64,000 nt of DNA from Roseimarinus sp035271585 (GTDB lineage Bacteria > Bacteroidota > Bacteroidia > Bacteroidales > Prolixibacteraceae), in the NCBI GenBank assembly GCA_035271585.1, contig DATERL010000043.1, positions 6,449 to 70,448 of the forward strand, written 5' to 3'. The translations under genes and the position numbers were made by a program. The notes under the pieces were generated by a model, which made no database searches, was not told the origin of the DNA, and saw only the letters and a list, made by a program, of their open reading frames with translations. Position 1 is the stretch's first letter, and every line of letters starts with the position of its first letter. Of this stretch, positions 26,238 to 35,893 are shown piece by piece.

Positions 26238-27589
26238 AAAATAAATACATAATTGGAATAGTAATTATTGCTTGGCTAATAGTTGGCTACTCATGCGTAA
26301 AGAACAATAATGCCGATAACTATTATACTCAACTGCATGAAAACGAAGACCAGACGTCGATTAGATGGCTTGGACAATGGTACGGCGAGGGCAAAAAAGA
26401 ATTACTAGTTCGTGAAATGGCACGCGATTTCATGTTTCTGAACCAAGACATTGATGTTGACTTGAAGTTTGCTTATGAAATGGCCGAAATTGATAGCTTC
26501 GCCGATCCTTTTCGGCATATTGCTGATAGTATTGTGAGTTGGGTTAATGAAAACAGATGGCCTTTCGATATATTTGTGTGCGACAAATGGATTTATGACG
26601 ATATTTCACGCAGGTTAAACGATCCTTATTGGGGGGGAAAAAACTTAGTAGATTTTCAGAAGGAAGACTGGTTCAAGGAAGCCCATAAAGACTATGTGCT
26701 GAGCAACAGTGAATATACCGGTAATTTTGGGGACATAGCTCCCGGTGCTTTTATTGAAGGAATGTGGGATTTACTTTTCGTTAGCTCAAATGTTGAAGAA
26801 AAACTGGGTATAAAAGTAAAAAATTACAACATGACTGCTGATGATTTGATCGAATATGCAAGAATCGTTTATCGATACAATCAATCAAACAGTGAGAAAA
26901 TCACGTTCTGTGCTAGCAATTATCAAAAGCTTGATATGGTATTAGAACAAATTGTGATGTCCGAAATTGGCAATCCTGTCAACGTTTCAACTAACGACCA
27001 ACTCAAGGCATTAAATACCACATATAAGAAAATTGAAGCTTTATCGCAGTATAAACCATTGGAACAATACCATCAATATGCAACCGACAGGGAACTAAAA
27101 CAAGACGATGCTTTGTTTCACCTTCATGCAACATGGGTAACACTATTCTGGCGACGAAATAACCCCGAAGGTGAAAAATTGATGAGCCCCTGCGAATTTC
27201 CTTCAATGCCCAACAAAGCGGCCTACTCCTATTCGGGAACATACAACGCAATATTTGCGATACCTAAAAACGCTAAAAACCGCAATGATGCCGTAAGACT
27301 AATGAAATACATGAGCACCGTTGATATTGCCGAAAAATGGGAAAGCTACTCTAAATGCCCAACTGGTTTGCTAAGTCGCATGTCGTTTAGCGAATTTGGC
27401 ACCGATGACTTTAGTCGTTTTTCTAAACAAGTGAGCGAAAAATACGACAATAGGCTTGATGATTTCAACCTTGCCGAAGATCTATTTGGAGGCAAGCAAA
27501 GTCATGTCAACTTCCATATACTCGACGTAGCAGAAGGAAAAATGACTGCCTCACAAGCCATTAACAGCATAAAAAGTCAAATGCGATAA
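26234..27589 (+). CDS. ABC-type extracellular solute-binding lipoprotein
   Basis: 451-aa lipoprotein (signal anchor then GYSC, Cys at about 21) of the family 1 periplasmic-binding type used by sugar importers: IRWLGQWYGEGKKELLVREM at the start of the mature part, and the ligand-cleft region PGAFIEGMWDLLFVSS, later YSYSGTYNAIFAIPKNAKN. No ABC permease or ATPase genes are next to it, which is odd for this family; it may partner with a distant transporter or act as a sensor. Followed by the large palindrome at 27590-27748. Confidence 0.75.
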   Translation: MKNKYIIGIVIIAWLIVGYSCVKNNNADNYYTQLHENEDQTSIRWLGQWYGEGKKELLVREMARDFMFLNQDIDVDLKFAYEMAEIDSFADPFRHIADSIVSWVNENRWPFDIFVCDKWIYDDISRRLNDPYWGGKNLVDFQKEDWFKEAHKDYVLSNSEYTGNFGDIAPGAFIEGMWDLLFVSSNVEEKLGIKVKNYNMTADDLIEYARIVYRYNQSNSEKITFCASNYQKLDMVLEQIVMSEIGNPVNVSTNDQLKALNTTYKKIEALSQYKPLEQYHQYATDRELKQDDALFHLHATWVTLFWRRNNPEGEKLMSPCEFPSMPNKAAYSYSGTYNAIFAIPKNAKNRNDAVRLMKYMSTVDIAEKWESYSKCPTGLLSRMSFSEFGTDDFSRFSKQVSEKYDNRLDDFNLAEDLFGGKQSHVNFHILDVAEGKMTASQAINSIKSQMR

Positions 27590-27748
27590 TTAGTCTTTGC
27601 AAGAAAACGCCAGATACTGCGTTATTCTCGTTTTTGAAACAGTCATTTACAATTAGTAAACTCCTTGTTTTCAAAAACATCGAAAGCCTAGTCTTTGACG
27701 TTTTCTTATCAAAGACTTGAAAAAGGAGAGTTTTCTTGCAGGCACTAA
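27590..27748. repeat. 159-bp interrupted palindrome (MITE-like intergenic repeat)
   Basis: Outer arms TTAGTCTTTGCAAGAAAACG (27590-27609) and GTTTTCTTGCAGGCACTAA (27730-27748) are inverted copies. Inside, GTTTTTGAAACAGTCATTTAC faces GTAAACTCCTTGTTTTCAAA plus AAC, giving a second long hairpin. There is no gene inside. It begins right at the stop of the solute-binding gene. I recall very similar palindromes in other genomes of this phylum; they may act as strong terminators or be non-autonomous mobile units. Confidence 0.65.
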
Positions 27749-27860
27749 TTAATCACTTTTTCTAAATTTAAATAGCAACATCTCTTTCATAAATTAAGTT
27801 TTCTAATATCGGACACAAAAGTCTTATTTATTTTTGTTTACTTTGTACTTTATTTAAAAA

Positions 27861-28955
27861 TTGATTGAATTGAAAGGAAAAGTATTACTATGTATGAGTG
27901 GTGGCATCGACAGTTCGGTTGCGGCCCTTTTGCTACAAGAACAAGGCTACAAATTGCACGGCTTAACCTATAGGACCTATGATGCCATATCGCCGGCATG
28001 CATGGAAAAACAAACAGGATGTTGTAGTGTTGATGCTATTTTTGAAGCAAAAGCTTTAGCAAACGACCTACACATTGACCACACCATTCTCGATATTAGA
28101 AAAGAATTTGATAAAACAGTGATTCAAAATTTTGTAAAAGAATACCTGTCGGGGCGCACGCCTAACCCTTGTGTTATTTGCAACCGCACCATTAAATGGG
28201 GCGAAGTCATAAAAAAAGCCGATGAACTGGGATGCGATTTTATTGCCACCGGCCACTATGCGCAAATTGGTCAACAAAACGGACGTTATTTTTTAATTCA
28301 AGGCGACGATGACAATAAAGACCAAACCTATTTTTTATGGCAACTTCAACAAAGCGACCTAAAACGGACACTATTCCCTTTAGGACACCTTAACAAGCAA
28401 GAAGTTCGAAAAATTGCCCTCGAAAAAGGATATGAGAAAATTTCACAAAAACGCGAGAGCCAGGAAATTTGTTTCATTCCAGATAACGACTATCGTCGGT
28501 TTATTCGCGACAGAGTGCCCGATTTAGCCGAAAAAATTGGCGAAGGTAACTTTATCGACACCTCGGGTAAAATATTGGGCAAACACCAAGGATACCCATT
28601 TTATACTATAGGACAACGAAAAGGTTTAAATATTGCCTTGGGCAAACCTGCTTATGTGATTGATATTGACCCAAAAACCAACATCGTTGTGTTGGGTAAT
28701 CGCGAAGAGCTTGACAAAAAAGAACTTTGGGTCGAGAATATTAACATGATGAAATACGCTAAAATTGATGGCGAACTTGAAGTAATTACTAAAATTAGAT
28801 ACAATAATAAAGGCACATTAAGCCGCATTTCGCAACATGGCGATAAAATAAAAGTCGAGTTTTATGAAAGTGCGTGGGCAATTACACCCGGGCAATCGGC
28901 TGTGTTTTTCGAAAACCGCGATGTTGTAGGAGGAGGAGTTATTTGCCGTCAATAA
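27861..28955 (+). CDS. mnmA: tRNA-specific 2-thiouridylase MnmA
   Basis: Thiolates U34 of Lys, Glu and Gln tRNAs. The 364-aa protein has the PP-loop MSGGIDSSVAALLL near the N-terminus, the catalytic Cys in NPCVICNRTIKWG, GHYAQI, the second catalytic Cys in SQEICFIPD, and the C-terminal beta-barrel part. The start is TTG, either 27861 or 27870; both keep the whole PP-loop. A TTTACTTTGT stretch at about 27837-27846 is a likely -7 region. Confidence 0.95.
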   Translation: MIELKGKVLLCMSGGIDSSVAALLLQEQGYKLHGLTYRTYDAISPACMEKQTGCCSVDAIFEAKALANDLHIDHTILDIRKEFDKTVIQNFVKEYLSGRTPNPCVICNRTIKWGEVIKKADELGCDFIATGHYAQIGQQNGRYFLIQGDDDNKDQTYFLWQLQQSDLKRTLFPLGHLNKQEVRKIALEKGYEKISQKRESQEICFIPDNDYRRFIRDRVPDLAEKIGEGNFIDTSGKILGKHQGYPFYTIGQRKGLNIALGKPAYVIDIDPKTNIVVLGNREELDKKELWVENINMMKYAKIDGELEVITKIRYNNKGTLSRISQHGDKIKVEFYESAWAITPGQSAVFFENRDVVGGGVICRQ

Positions 28956-29026
28956 AATAATTTTTCAACAAGCAAATTGTAACTTGTTTCATTATATTAT
29001 AGATTATTAGATCGGTAGATCGGTAG

Positions 29027-29054
29027 TCCCGATCCGTCAGCTGACGGATTGGGA
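29027..29054. repeat. 28-bp palindrome of the CCGTCAGCTGACGG type
   Basis: TCCCGATCCGTCAG faces CTGACGGATTGGGA with one G-T mismatch. It is preceded by the short AT-rich repeats 'gattattagatcggtagatcggtag' (29002-29026). Such palindromes recur between genes in this phylum. The surrounding gap 28956-29177 has no gene. Confidence 0.6.
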
Positions 29055-29177
29055 TGAGATATGAGTATTGAGACAAGACACATAACACTAATATACAACT
29101 GCTTACACAAAACCATAAGGAGATAGTAAGGTAAAACACATCAATCAAATATAAAAACAGGACGAATTATTGAGCCA

Positions 29178-30779
29178 ATGAAACGAGTTTTATTACCAAT
29201 ATTAATAATATTATTTGCCCACAACGCAATGGGAAATAATTTGTACTGGATTCAGTTTAACACTAAAGTGAATACTCCATTTCAAATTGAACACCCTGAG
29301 CACTTTCTTTCAGTACGTGCAATTGAGCGAAGAGCTCGAATGAATATCAAAATTGATTCAAGCGATTTACCCGTTAATCCTGAATTTGTAGATTCACTTA
29401 AACAATTAGGTTTTTCGGTAAAGCACACCAGCCGCTGGATGAATGGCGCCATTGCCTCCCTGCCTTCCGAAGTTGATAGTGACAGCATTTTCCAACCTTC
29501 GTTCGTTTCGTTTTACCAAATTAGAAAAGACACACCACTAAAAAGCACTACGAATAAGTTTTCGGAAGAAGATAGCCTTGCTCAAAAGTACTATGGCGAC
29601 TCATTTAACCAAATATCGATGCTTAACGGACACATCTTACACCAGTATTCAAAAGGCGAAGGAACGCACGTTGCTATTATCGATGCGGGGTTTAATAACG
29701 CAGACATCAACAATGTTTTTGATTCTTTGCGTTATTACGACGGTATTTTGGGAACCTTCGATTTTGTTTCGCCCGGCAATAATGTTTATCTCGAACACAA
29801 CCATGGCACCTCGGTGCTTTCAACAATGGCTGGCAATGTTCCTGGCCAATTGATTGGTGCTGCACCAATGGCCAAATACTGGCTACTGCGCACCGAAGAT
29901 AGCCCAACAGAATTCCCCGTTGAAGAAGATTACTGGATTGTGGCAGTTGAGTTTGCCGACAGTGTTGGATGCGATGTTATCAACACTTCGTTGGGCTACA
30001 CCACTTTCGACAATCCCATTTTTAACCATCAGTACAGCGAGCTCGATGGAAACACCATTCGAGCATCGATAGCAGCAAATAGGGCGGTTGAAAAAGGAAT
30101 TGTTGTGGTTTGCAGTGCTGGCAACTCGGGCAACGACGCTTGGTTCCACATTGGAGTTCCATCCGATGCCAAAAAAGCATTATCGATTGCAGCCGTTGAC
30201 AGTAATCGCAAAATTGCAAGTTTTTCATCACGAGGTTTTACCGACAGCCTCTTCCCCCCAAAACCCGACGTGGCGGCAAAAGGCGTAAGTGTTACCCTCT
30301 CATCAACTCCCGGAATTATCACCAATTCAAGCGGCACCTCCTTTTCGGGGCCAATAATTGCAGGCATGGCAGCATGTTTGGTATCCTATTTCCCCGAAAA
30401 AAATGCCGAAGAAATCATTAATTTAATTAGAAGTTCAGGCGATCGCTTTCCAGAACACAATATTGAATACGGTTATGGCATTCCCAATTTCAGTTCTTTA
30501 TTAGACACAACAAACAACTTTGTTTATCAAAAACCCGATCGAAACGTTTCCATCTACCCTAACCCCTTTACCATATCACTCACTATTGAATATCCTTTGG
30601 ATTTTAATCGGGTTGAAATTTTCAACATCCAAGGCTTAAAAGTTTTTTCATCAACATTATCAACATCTGGTCGTTCAGAAATTTCTACTAACAAATTATC
30701 GAATTTGCCAAAAGGTGTGTATTTTGCAGTTTTAAAAGGCAATAAGGAAAACAGTCCTTTTCAACTGATAAAATATTAA
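29178..30779 (+). CDS. Secreted S8 (subtilisin-family) serine protease with type IX sorting domain
   Basis: 533-aa exported protease: signal peptide (MKRVLLPILIILFAHNAMG), an inhibitor-like propeptide region (about 25-130), then an S8 domain with the catalytic triad Asp169 (IIDAGF), His209 (NHGTSVLS) and Ser388 (GTSFSGP), plus the oxyanion Asn segment CSAGNSGND. The C-terminal ~75 residues (IYPNPFTISLTIEYP...GVYFAVLKG) form a type A type IX sorting domain. It therefore acts outside the outer membrane. xseA begins 1 nt after its stop, but a functional link is not implied. Confidence 0.93.
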   Translation: MKRVLLPILIILFAHNAMGNNLYWIQFNTKVNTPFQIEHPEHFLSVRAIERRARMNIKIDSSDLPVNPEFVDSLKQLGFSVKHTSRWMNGAIASLPSEVDSDSIFQPSFVSFYQIRKDTPLKSTTNKFSEEDSLAQKYYGDSFNQISMLNGHILHQYSKGEGTHVAIIDAGFNNADINNVFDSLRYYDGILGTFDFVSPGNNVYLEHNHGTSVLSTMAGNVPGQLIGAAPMAKYWLLRTEDSPTEFPVEEDYWIVAVEFADSVGCDVINTSLGYTTFDNPIFNHQYSELDGNTIRASIAANRAVEKGIVVVCSAGNSGNDAWFHIGVPSDAKKALSIAAVDSNRKIASFSSRGFTDSLFPPKPDVAAKGVSVTLSSTPGIITNSSGTSFSGPIIAGMAACLVSYFPEKNAEEIINLIRSSGDRFPEHNIEYGYGIPNFSSLLDTTNNFVYQKPDRNVSIYPNPFTISLTIEYPLDFNRVEIFNIQGLKVFSSTLSTSGRSEISTNKLSNLPKGVYFAVLKGNKENSPFQLIKY

Positions 30780-30780
30780 C

Positions 30781-32220
30781 GTGGAAAAACACATCACCCT
30801 TAAAGAGCTCAATACTTACATCAAAGAAGCCATGCAGCTTTCGTTTCCCGAGAGCATTTGGATTATTGCCGAGATTGGTGAACTGAAAGTGAATTATGCC
30901 GGCCACTGCTACATCGATTTGGTTGAAAAAGATGAAAACAGTAACGAAATATTAGCCCGTTCGAAAGCCACAATTTGGTCGTGGCAATTCCGTTTTATCA
31001 AGCCGTATTTTGAAACCACTACCGGCCAAACCCTATCGTCGGGCATCAAGGTGCTTATTTCGGCCAGTGTCGAATTTCACGAGGTTTATGGAATCAGTCT
31101 TAACATTAAAGATATTGACCCCAGCTATACCCTTGGCGACATGGCCCGAAAAAGGCAAGAGGTAATCATGCGCTTAGTTGATGAGGGCGTGATGGAAATG
31201 AACAAAGAGCTTGAACTCAGTGAAATTCCATCGCGAGTTGCCATTATATCGTCGGCCACTGCTGCTGGATACGAAGATTTTATGAACCAGCTTCACCAAA
31301 ACGATAGAAGTTACGTGTTCAACACCAAACTTTTTCCAGCTGTAATGCAAGGCAACGATGCCGAAAAATCTATCATTGCTGCACTCGACGAAATTTATCA
31401 ACACGAAAATGAATTCGACGTAGTGATCATTATTAGAGGCGGAGGAGCACAAATGGATTTAAGCTGTTTCGACAATTACAACCTTGCTTATTATATAACT
31501 CAGTTTCCACTGCCTGTTTTAACCGGCATTGGTCACGATAAAGATGAATCGGTATGCGATATGGTGGCACACACCAAACTTAAAACACCCACAGCCGTTG
31601 CCAATTTCCTGATAGACCTTTTCGATGAGGCTGCCGACACTATTAATGAACTAAAAACAACACTCACCAATAAAATAACTGAAATACTCGAAAACGAAAA
31701 ACAACGTTTAAAGCAAGCGGTAAAACTTTTTAAACCTTTGATTAAATCGAAACTCGAACGCACAACTATGCAACTCGAGCACCTCACTCAATCGGTTATT
31801 CCTGCAGTAAACTATTTAATTGAATACCAACAAAATAAACTCATAAAGCTTTCATCCGAGATGAAATCGTCAACGTTTGCTAGCCTAAAACATAACGAAA
31901 ACAAGCTAAATCAAAGATTTTCATCTTTATCGTTTTTCATCAAATTAAAAACCGAACGCGAAACGCTTAACATTTCAGAAAAAAAACATCTATTAAAACG
32001 TTTGGCCATCCAAAATTTACAGAATGAATACCAACGTATAGAATGGTTCGAAAAAAATGCGCAACTTATCGACCCCAAAAATATTTTAAAAAGAGGTTTT
32101 AGCATTACTCTTAAAAACGGAAAAGCCGTTAAGAGTGCCGCTCAAATAAGAAAAGGCGACCTGCTGGTAAATGTATTTTACGAAGGAAAAATTGAATCTA
32201 CAGTAAACAGTAAACAATAA
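30781..32220 (+). CDS. xseA: Exodeoxyribonuclease VII large subunit
   Basis: Catalytic subunit of the single-strand exonuclease. The 479-aa protein begins at GTG 30781 with an OB-fold (WIIAEIGELKVNYAGHCYIDL), followed by the catalytic core AIISSATAAGYEDF...FDVVIIIRGGGAQMDLSCFD, then GIGHDKDESVCDMVAHTKLKTPTAVA and a long coiled-coil C-terminus. It is followed 12 bp later by xseB. Confidence 0.95.
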   Translation: MEKHITLKELNTYIKEAMQLSFPESIWIIAEIGELKVNYAGHCYIDLVEKDENSNEILARSKATIWSWQFRFIKPYFETTTGQTLSSGIKVLISASVEFHEVYGISLNIKDIDPSYTLGDMARKRQEVIMRLVDEGVMEMNKELELSEIPSRVAIISSATAAGYEDFMNQLHQNDRSYVFNTKLFPAVMQGNDAEKSIIAALDEIYQHENEFDVVIIIRGGGAQMDLSCFDNYNLAYYITQFPLPVLTGIGHDKDESVCDMVAHTKLKTPTAVANFLIDLFDEAADTINELKTTLTNKITEILENEKQRLKQAVKLFKPLIKSKLERTTMQLEHLTQSVIPAVNYLIEYQQNKLIKLSSEMKSSTFASLKHNENKLNQRFSSLSFFIKLKTERETLNISEKKHLLKRLAIQNLQNEYQRIEWFEKNAQLIDPKNILKRGFSITLKNGKAVKSAAQIRKGDLLVNVFYEGKIESTVNSKQ

Positions 32221-32232
32221 AAACAAATAATT

Positions 32233-32433
32233 ATGGCAGTAAAAAAACAATCATACCGAGAATCAATCGAAGAGGTTGAAACCATTTTGGCAAGTATAGA
32301 AAATGACGAACTCGACGTAGACGAGCTGTCAGAAAAAGTTAAACGAGTTTCCATGCTTTTGAAAAGCTGCAAGGAAAAATTGTACAAAACAAACGAAGAA
32401 GTTGAAAAAGTACTAAAAGAAATGGAGAGCTAA
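32233..32433 (+). CDS. xseB: Exodeoxyribonuclease VII small subunit
   Basis: 66-aa helical protein (YRESIEEVETILASIENDEL...LSEKVKRVSMLLKSCKEKL) with the usual XseB spacing of acidic and hydrophobic residues. It binds the coiled coil of XseA and its position directly after xseA confirms the call. Confidence 0.92.
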   Translation: MAVKKQSYRESIEEVETILASIENDELDVDELSEKVKRVSMLLKSCKEKLYKTNEEVEKVLKEMES

Positions 32434-32569
32434 TTCCACACTTGCGCTCCAAGCAACAAATGGCTTAATTTATAATACAATTGAGAGCTATAAACCCCAA
32501 ACTTAATAGGCAAACTAAGCTATCGATGCTTTTCGTTTTTTTATTTGAAGAGTTATATTATTTTTATAG

Positions 32570-32585
32570 TTAGTAATATTACTAA
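32570..32585. promoter_or_regulatory. 16-bp perfect palindrome TTAGTAATATTACTAA
   Basis: Lies 42 bp upstream of the 32628 gene in an AT-rich gap. Its position and symmetry fit a dimeric-regulator binding site. No regulator gene is nearby. Confidence 0.35.
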
Positions 32586-32627
32586 ACGAACTAACAAGCC
32601 TTTTATAAACAAAAACCTGTTCTAATA

Positions 32628-34487
32628 ATGAAAAACCTGAAACTAACAATACTCTTATTAACCCTCCTGTTAATGGTGACGGGGGTTAATGCTCAAGATA
32701 AATACAACGGTTTTAAAGTATCGGTTTACACCCGCGCCTACGAAGTACAAAAAATGGAAGATACTCAATGGCTCGAATCAACTTGGAAAATCATTTCGTC
32801 GCAACTCGATGTTGACAAAATTTATCTCGAAACGCATCGAGATCTGCTTATTGTTGACGAAGAAACCCTCACAAAAGCCATTAAGTTTTTTGAAAGCAAA
32901 GGCATTAAAACAGCAGCTGGAATAACCTATACCATTGACGAGAGCAACCAGTTTGAAACTTTTTGCTACAGCAATCCGGAGCATCTAAAAAAAGCGCAAG
33001 AAATTATCGAATACTCTGCAAAGCATTTTGACGAGGTTATTCTTGACGATTTCTTTTTCACAAGTTGCAAATGTGAACTTTGCGTGAAAGCAAAAGGCGA
33101 ACGCAGTTGGTCCGATTATCGCCTAGAGCTGATGCAAAATGTAGCTTCAAACATCATTATAAAACCGGCTAAAGCTGTAAATCCGAATGTAAAAGTCATC
33201 ATTAAATACCCCAACTGGTACGATCATTTTCACGAATTAGGTTTTAACCTCGAAACACAACCTAAAATATTCGATGGACTTCACACTGGCACCGAAACAC
33301 GCGACGCCGTACACAGCAACCAACACTTGCAACCCTACTTAGGCTACCTCATTTTTCGATATTATAACAATCTTGCGCCTGGGCACAACGGTGGAGGTTG
33401 GGTTGATACAGGCGGCATGGGCTTTTACGATCGATATGCGGAACAGCTCTGGATGACAATTATTGCAAAAGCACCCGAAATGACTTTGTTCGATTATCGA
33501 CAAATGTTGTATCCATTGAGACCAGAATGGGAACCCGACTGGAAAAACCAGAACGTTAGCTTCGATTACAAAAACTTTTTCCCGGTAAGTGCAGATGAAA
33601 CAATGGCAAAAACAGCATCGCACGCGTTACGCGCTATCGAAAAGATAGCTCCAAAACTGGGTGAGCCTTATGGTATAAAAAGCTATAAACCATACCATTC
33701 CGATGGCGAAGATTTTCTACAAAACTACTTTGGCATGATAGGAATTCCGATGGATATTGTTCCTGAATTTCCAATGAACGATGAAATGATAATTCTTACC
33801 GAACAAGCAAAGAAAGATCCCGAAATAGTAGAAAAAATTAAGCAACGCCTCATTAATGGTAAAGATGTAATTATAACAACAGGCTTACTTGAAGCGCTAC
33901 AAAACAGAGGAATTAGGAATATTGTGAATCTGGAATACACCAACCGAAAAGCTATAATTGACGGCTTTTTACTCAGGGGACAAATCATTAAATGTGAAAA
34001 AGATATCCTGATCCCTCAAATTCAATATTTCACCAACGATTCATGGGAAATTATATCGGGCATTGACAATGAACTGGGCTGGCCATTTCTACATCAAGCA
34101 AAATTTGCCAACGCCAACTTATACTTATTAACTGTACCCGAAAATTTCACTGATTTGTATAAATTACCTGTCGAGGTACTAAACAGCCTCAGGGAAATTG
34201 CCTGCAAACCCCATCGTGTTTCTTTTGAAGGTAGCTCTAAAGTTTCGCTATTCCTTTATGACAACAACACTTTTTTATTACACAACTTTAATAATGAGGC
34301 CGTTGAAATAACAGTTCTATTAAAAGAAAAACCAATATCGCTTATCGATTTGCTAACAAAACAAAAAATCGAACCAGAACATCGGGAAGCCATTATATTT
34401 TGGCGACGAGTTTATTCTCCTGAAAAATATACTGTGAAAATTACTTTAGCACCTCACTCATTCAAAGCGTTTAGTATTATTCAATAA
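32628..34487 (+). CDS. Secreted protein of unknown function, probable TIM-barrel glycoside-hydrolase-like
   Basis: 619-aa protein with a signal peptide (ending VTGVNAQ). The N-terminal ~350 residues have alternating strand/helix segments and statements typical of a TIM barrel: KIYLETHRDLLIVDEETL, GIKTAAGITY, EVILDDFFFTSCKCELC and FDGLHTGTETRD. The ILDDFFF strand end offers acidic residues, and three clustered Cys (TSCKCELC) could bind a metal or form disulfides. The C-terminal part (about 390-619) looks like a Rossmann/jelly-roll tail. I recall similar unnamed proteins in polysaccharide-use loci of this phylum, but no activity is known to me. It is a single gene. Confidence 0.65.
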   Translation: MKNLKLTILLLTLLLMVTGVNAQDKYNGFKVSVYTRAYEVQKMEDTQWLESTWKIISSQLDVDKIYLETHRDLLIVDEETLTKAIKFFESKGIKTAAGITYTIDESNQFETFCYSNPEHLKKAQEIIEYSAKHFDEVILDDFFFTSCKCELCVKAKGERSWSDYRLELMQNVASNIIIKPAKAVNPNVKVIIKYPNWYDHFHELGFNLETQPKIFDGLHTGTETRDAVHSNQHLQPYLGYLIFRYYNNLAPGHNGGGWVDTGGMGFYDRYAEQLWMTIIAKAPEMTLFDYRQMLYPLRPEWEPDWKNQNVSFDYKNFFPVSADETMAKTASHALRAIEKIAPKLGEPYGIKSYKPYHSDGEDFLQNYFGMIGIPMDIVPEFPMNDEMIILTEQAKKDPEIVEKIKQRLINGKDVIITTGLLEALQNRGIRNIVNLEYTNRKAIIDGFLLRGQIIKCEKDILIPQIQYFTNDSWEIISGIDNELGWPFLHQAKFANANLYLLTVPENFTDLYKLPVEVLNSLREIACKPHRVSFEGSSKVSLFLYDNNTFLLHNFNNEAVEITVLLKEKPISLIDLLTKQKIEPEHREAIIFWRRVYSPEKYTVKITLAPHSFKAFSIIQ

Positions 34488-34717
34488 TCGTGTTTATTAT
34501 CATTACGCAAACAGCAATAAATGGAAAACAAATTGGCCTTTTATCAAAAGTGAGGAAAACCCATAAATATTACTTTTTTATAAACCCAGTATTCGCTTAA
34601 TATAAAAAACTTGACTCTTACTAAATAATTCGAACCATTCACTAACAAAAACGTTATATTCATAACAATAATAACGAATATTGAAAAACAAGACTTTACT
34701 TTCTTGCATTAAAGCCA

Positions 34718-34725
34718 TACCTTTG
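34718..34725 (+). promoter_or_regulatory. Candidate -7 box (TACCTTTG) of the WecA-type gene
   Basis: Exact TAnnTTTG match 20 bp before the ATG at 34746. The -33 area near 34695 is T-rich but not canonical. The rest of gap 34488-34745 shows no gene. Confidence 0.45.
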
Positions 34726-34745
34726 ACATTGAAATTTTTTATTTT

Positions 34746-35876
34746 ATGGATAACTTGATTTATTTTATTTTAGTAGCCATTATAGCTTTTACTTTTTCAG
34801 CTTTAAGCATACCGCAAATAGTAAAAGTAGCCCAAGCTAAAAACTTATTAGACACACCTAACTCAAGAAAAGCAGCAAAGCAAATTGTTCCCACTTTAGG
34901 TGGAATAGCTATATTTATAGGATTAACCATGGGCATCACTTTGGGAGGCGATGGATTCCCTTTTTTTGATCTCAAATTTATTTTTGCCAGTATTTTAATA
35001 ACTTTTTTCACAGGTATTAAAGACGATTTAGTGGGGATTTCTCCAAACACTAAGCTTCTAGCGCTGACTTTTAGTATATTTATCATTACTTTTTTTGCTA
35101 ATCTAAGATTTACCCACCTATATGGATTATTTGGGATTAACGAACTTGGATTTGTGCCAAGTATGTTATTAACTTTTTTTATTGGCATTGTAATCATTAA
35201 CAGTATGAACCTAATTGATGGGATTGACGGCTTGGCATCATCGATTGCAGTTCAGATTTCAACAATTTTGGGTGTTTGGTTTGCATTAATAGGCTTACCC
35301 GAATATGCGCTTATTTCGTTTTCGCTGGCAGGAAGCTGTCTGGCTTTTTTCATGTTCAATGTTTTTGGCCATAAAAACAAAATATTTATGGGCGATACCG
35401 GTTCATTGCTTATTGGAACGATGATATTTGTTCTGGCGGCCAAATTCAACGAGTTTAATGCAGTGCATACCGGAGCTTATTTAATAAAATCGGTTCCGGC
35501 GGTGTTAATTGGCTTCATGTCCTATCCTCTTTTTGATGTTCTTCGCGTTTTTGTACTTCGCATTTTTATCACTAAAAAATCCCCATTCCGGCCCGATAAA
35601 AACCATATTCACCATCGCTTGCTTGCATTGGGGTTAACACACCTGCAAGCAACAGGTTTATTATTTGTGGGAAATACTACTATTAGCGTAGGTACTTTAA
35701 TACTACAAAAATACTTGGGCGTTTTTGAGCTTACCATGGTAATATTAGCAACAGCTATAGCTATTTCGACAACGCTTGAATTAATAATACTTTATACAAA
35801 AAAGATAAAACCCAACGATGAACACCAGCAATTGTTTTTGCCAAAACACCTCATTAATTTCGTAAATCAAAACTAA
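34746..35876 (+). CDS. Undecaprenyl-phosphate glycosylphosphotransferase (WecA/TagO-type)
   Basis: Integral membrane enzyme that starts a surface glycan by moving a HexNAc-1-phosphate from a UDP-sugar to undecaprenyl phosphate. The 376-aa protein has about ten membrane helices and the family motifs: DTPNSRK near the N-terminus, the Mg-binding Asp pair 93-94 in GIKDDLVG, NLIDGIDGLASS, FMGDTGSLLIG, and the cytosolic HIHHR loop. The 376-residue length and HIHHR fit WecA/TagO rather than MraY. A Wzi-like capsule protein follows 17 bp later, and UDP-glucose dehydrogenase lies upstream, so a capsule or exopolysaccharide role is likely. Confidence 0.92.
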   Translation: MDNLIYFILVAIIAFTFSALSIPQIVKVAQAKNLLDTPNSRKAAKQIVPTLGGIAIFIGLTMGITLGGDGFPFFDLKFIFASILITFFTGIKDDLVGISPNTKLLALTFSIFIITFFANLRFTHLYGLFGINELGFVPSMLLTFFIGIVIINSMNLIDGIDGLASSIAVQISTILGVWFALIGLPEYALISFSLAGSCLAFFMFNVFGHKNKIFMGDTGSLLIGTMIFVLAAKFNEFNAVHTGAYLIKSVPAVLIGFMSYPLFDVLRVFVLRIFITKKSPFRPDKNHIHHRLLALGLTHLQATGLLFVGNTTISVGTLILQKYLGVFELTMVILATAIAISTTLELIILYTKKIKPNDEHQQLFLPKHLINFVNQN

Positions 35877-35893
35877 CAGTAACCTTAACAGGC

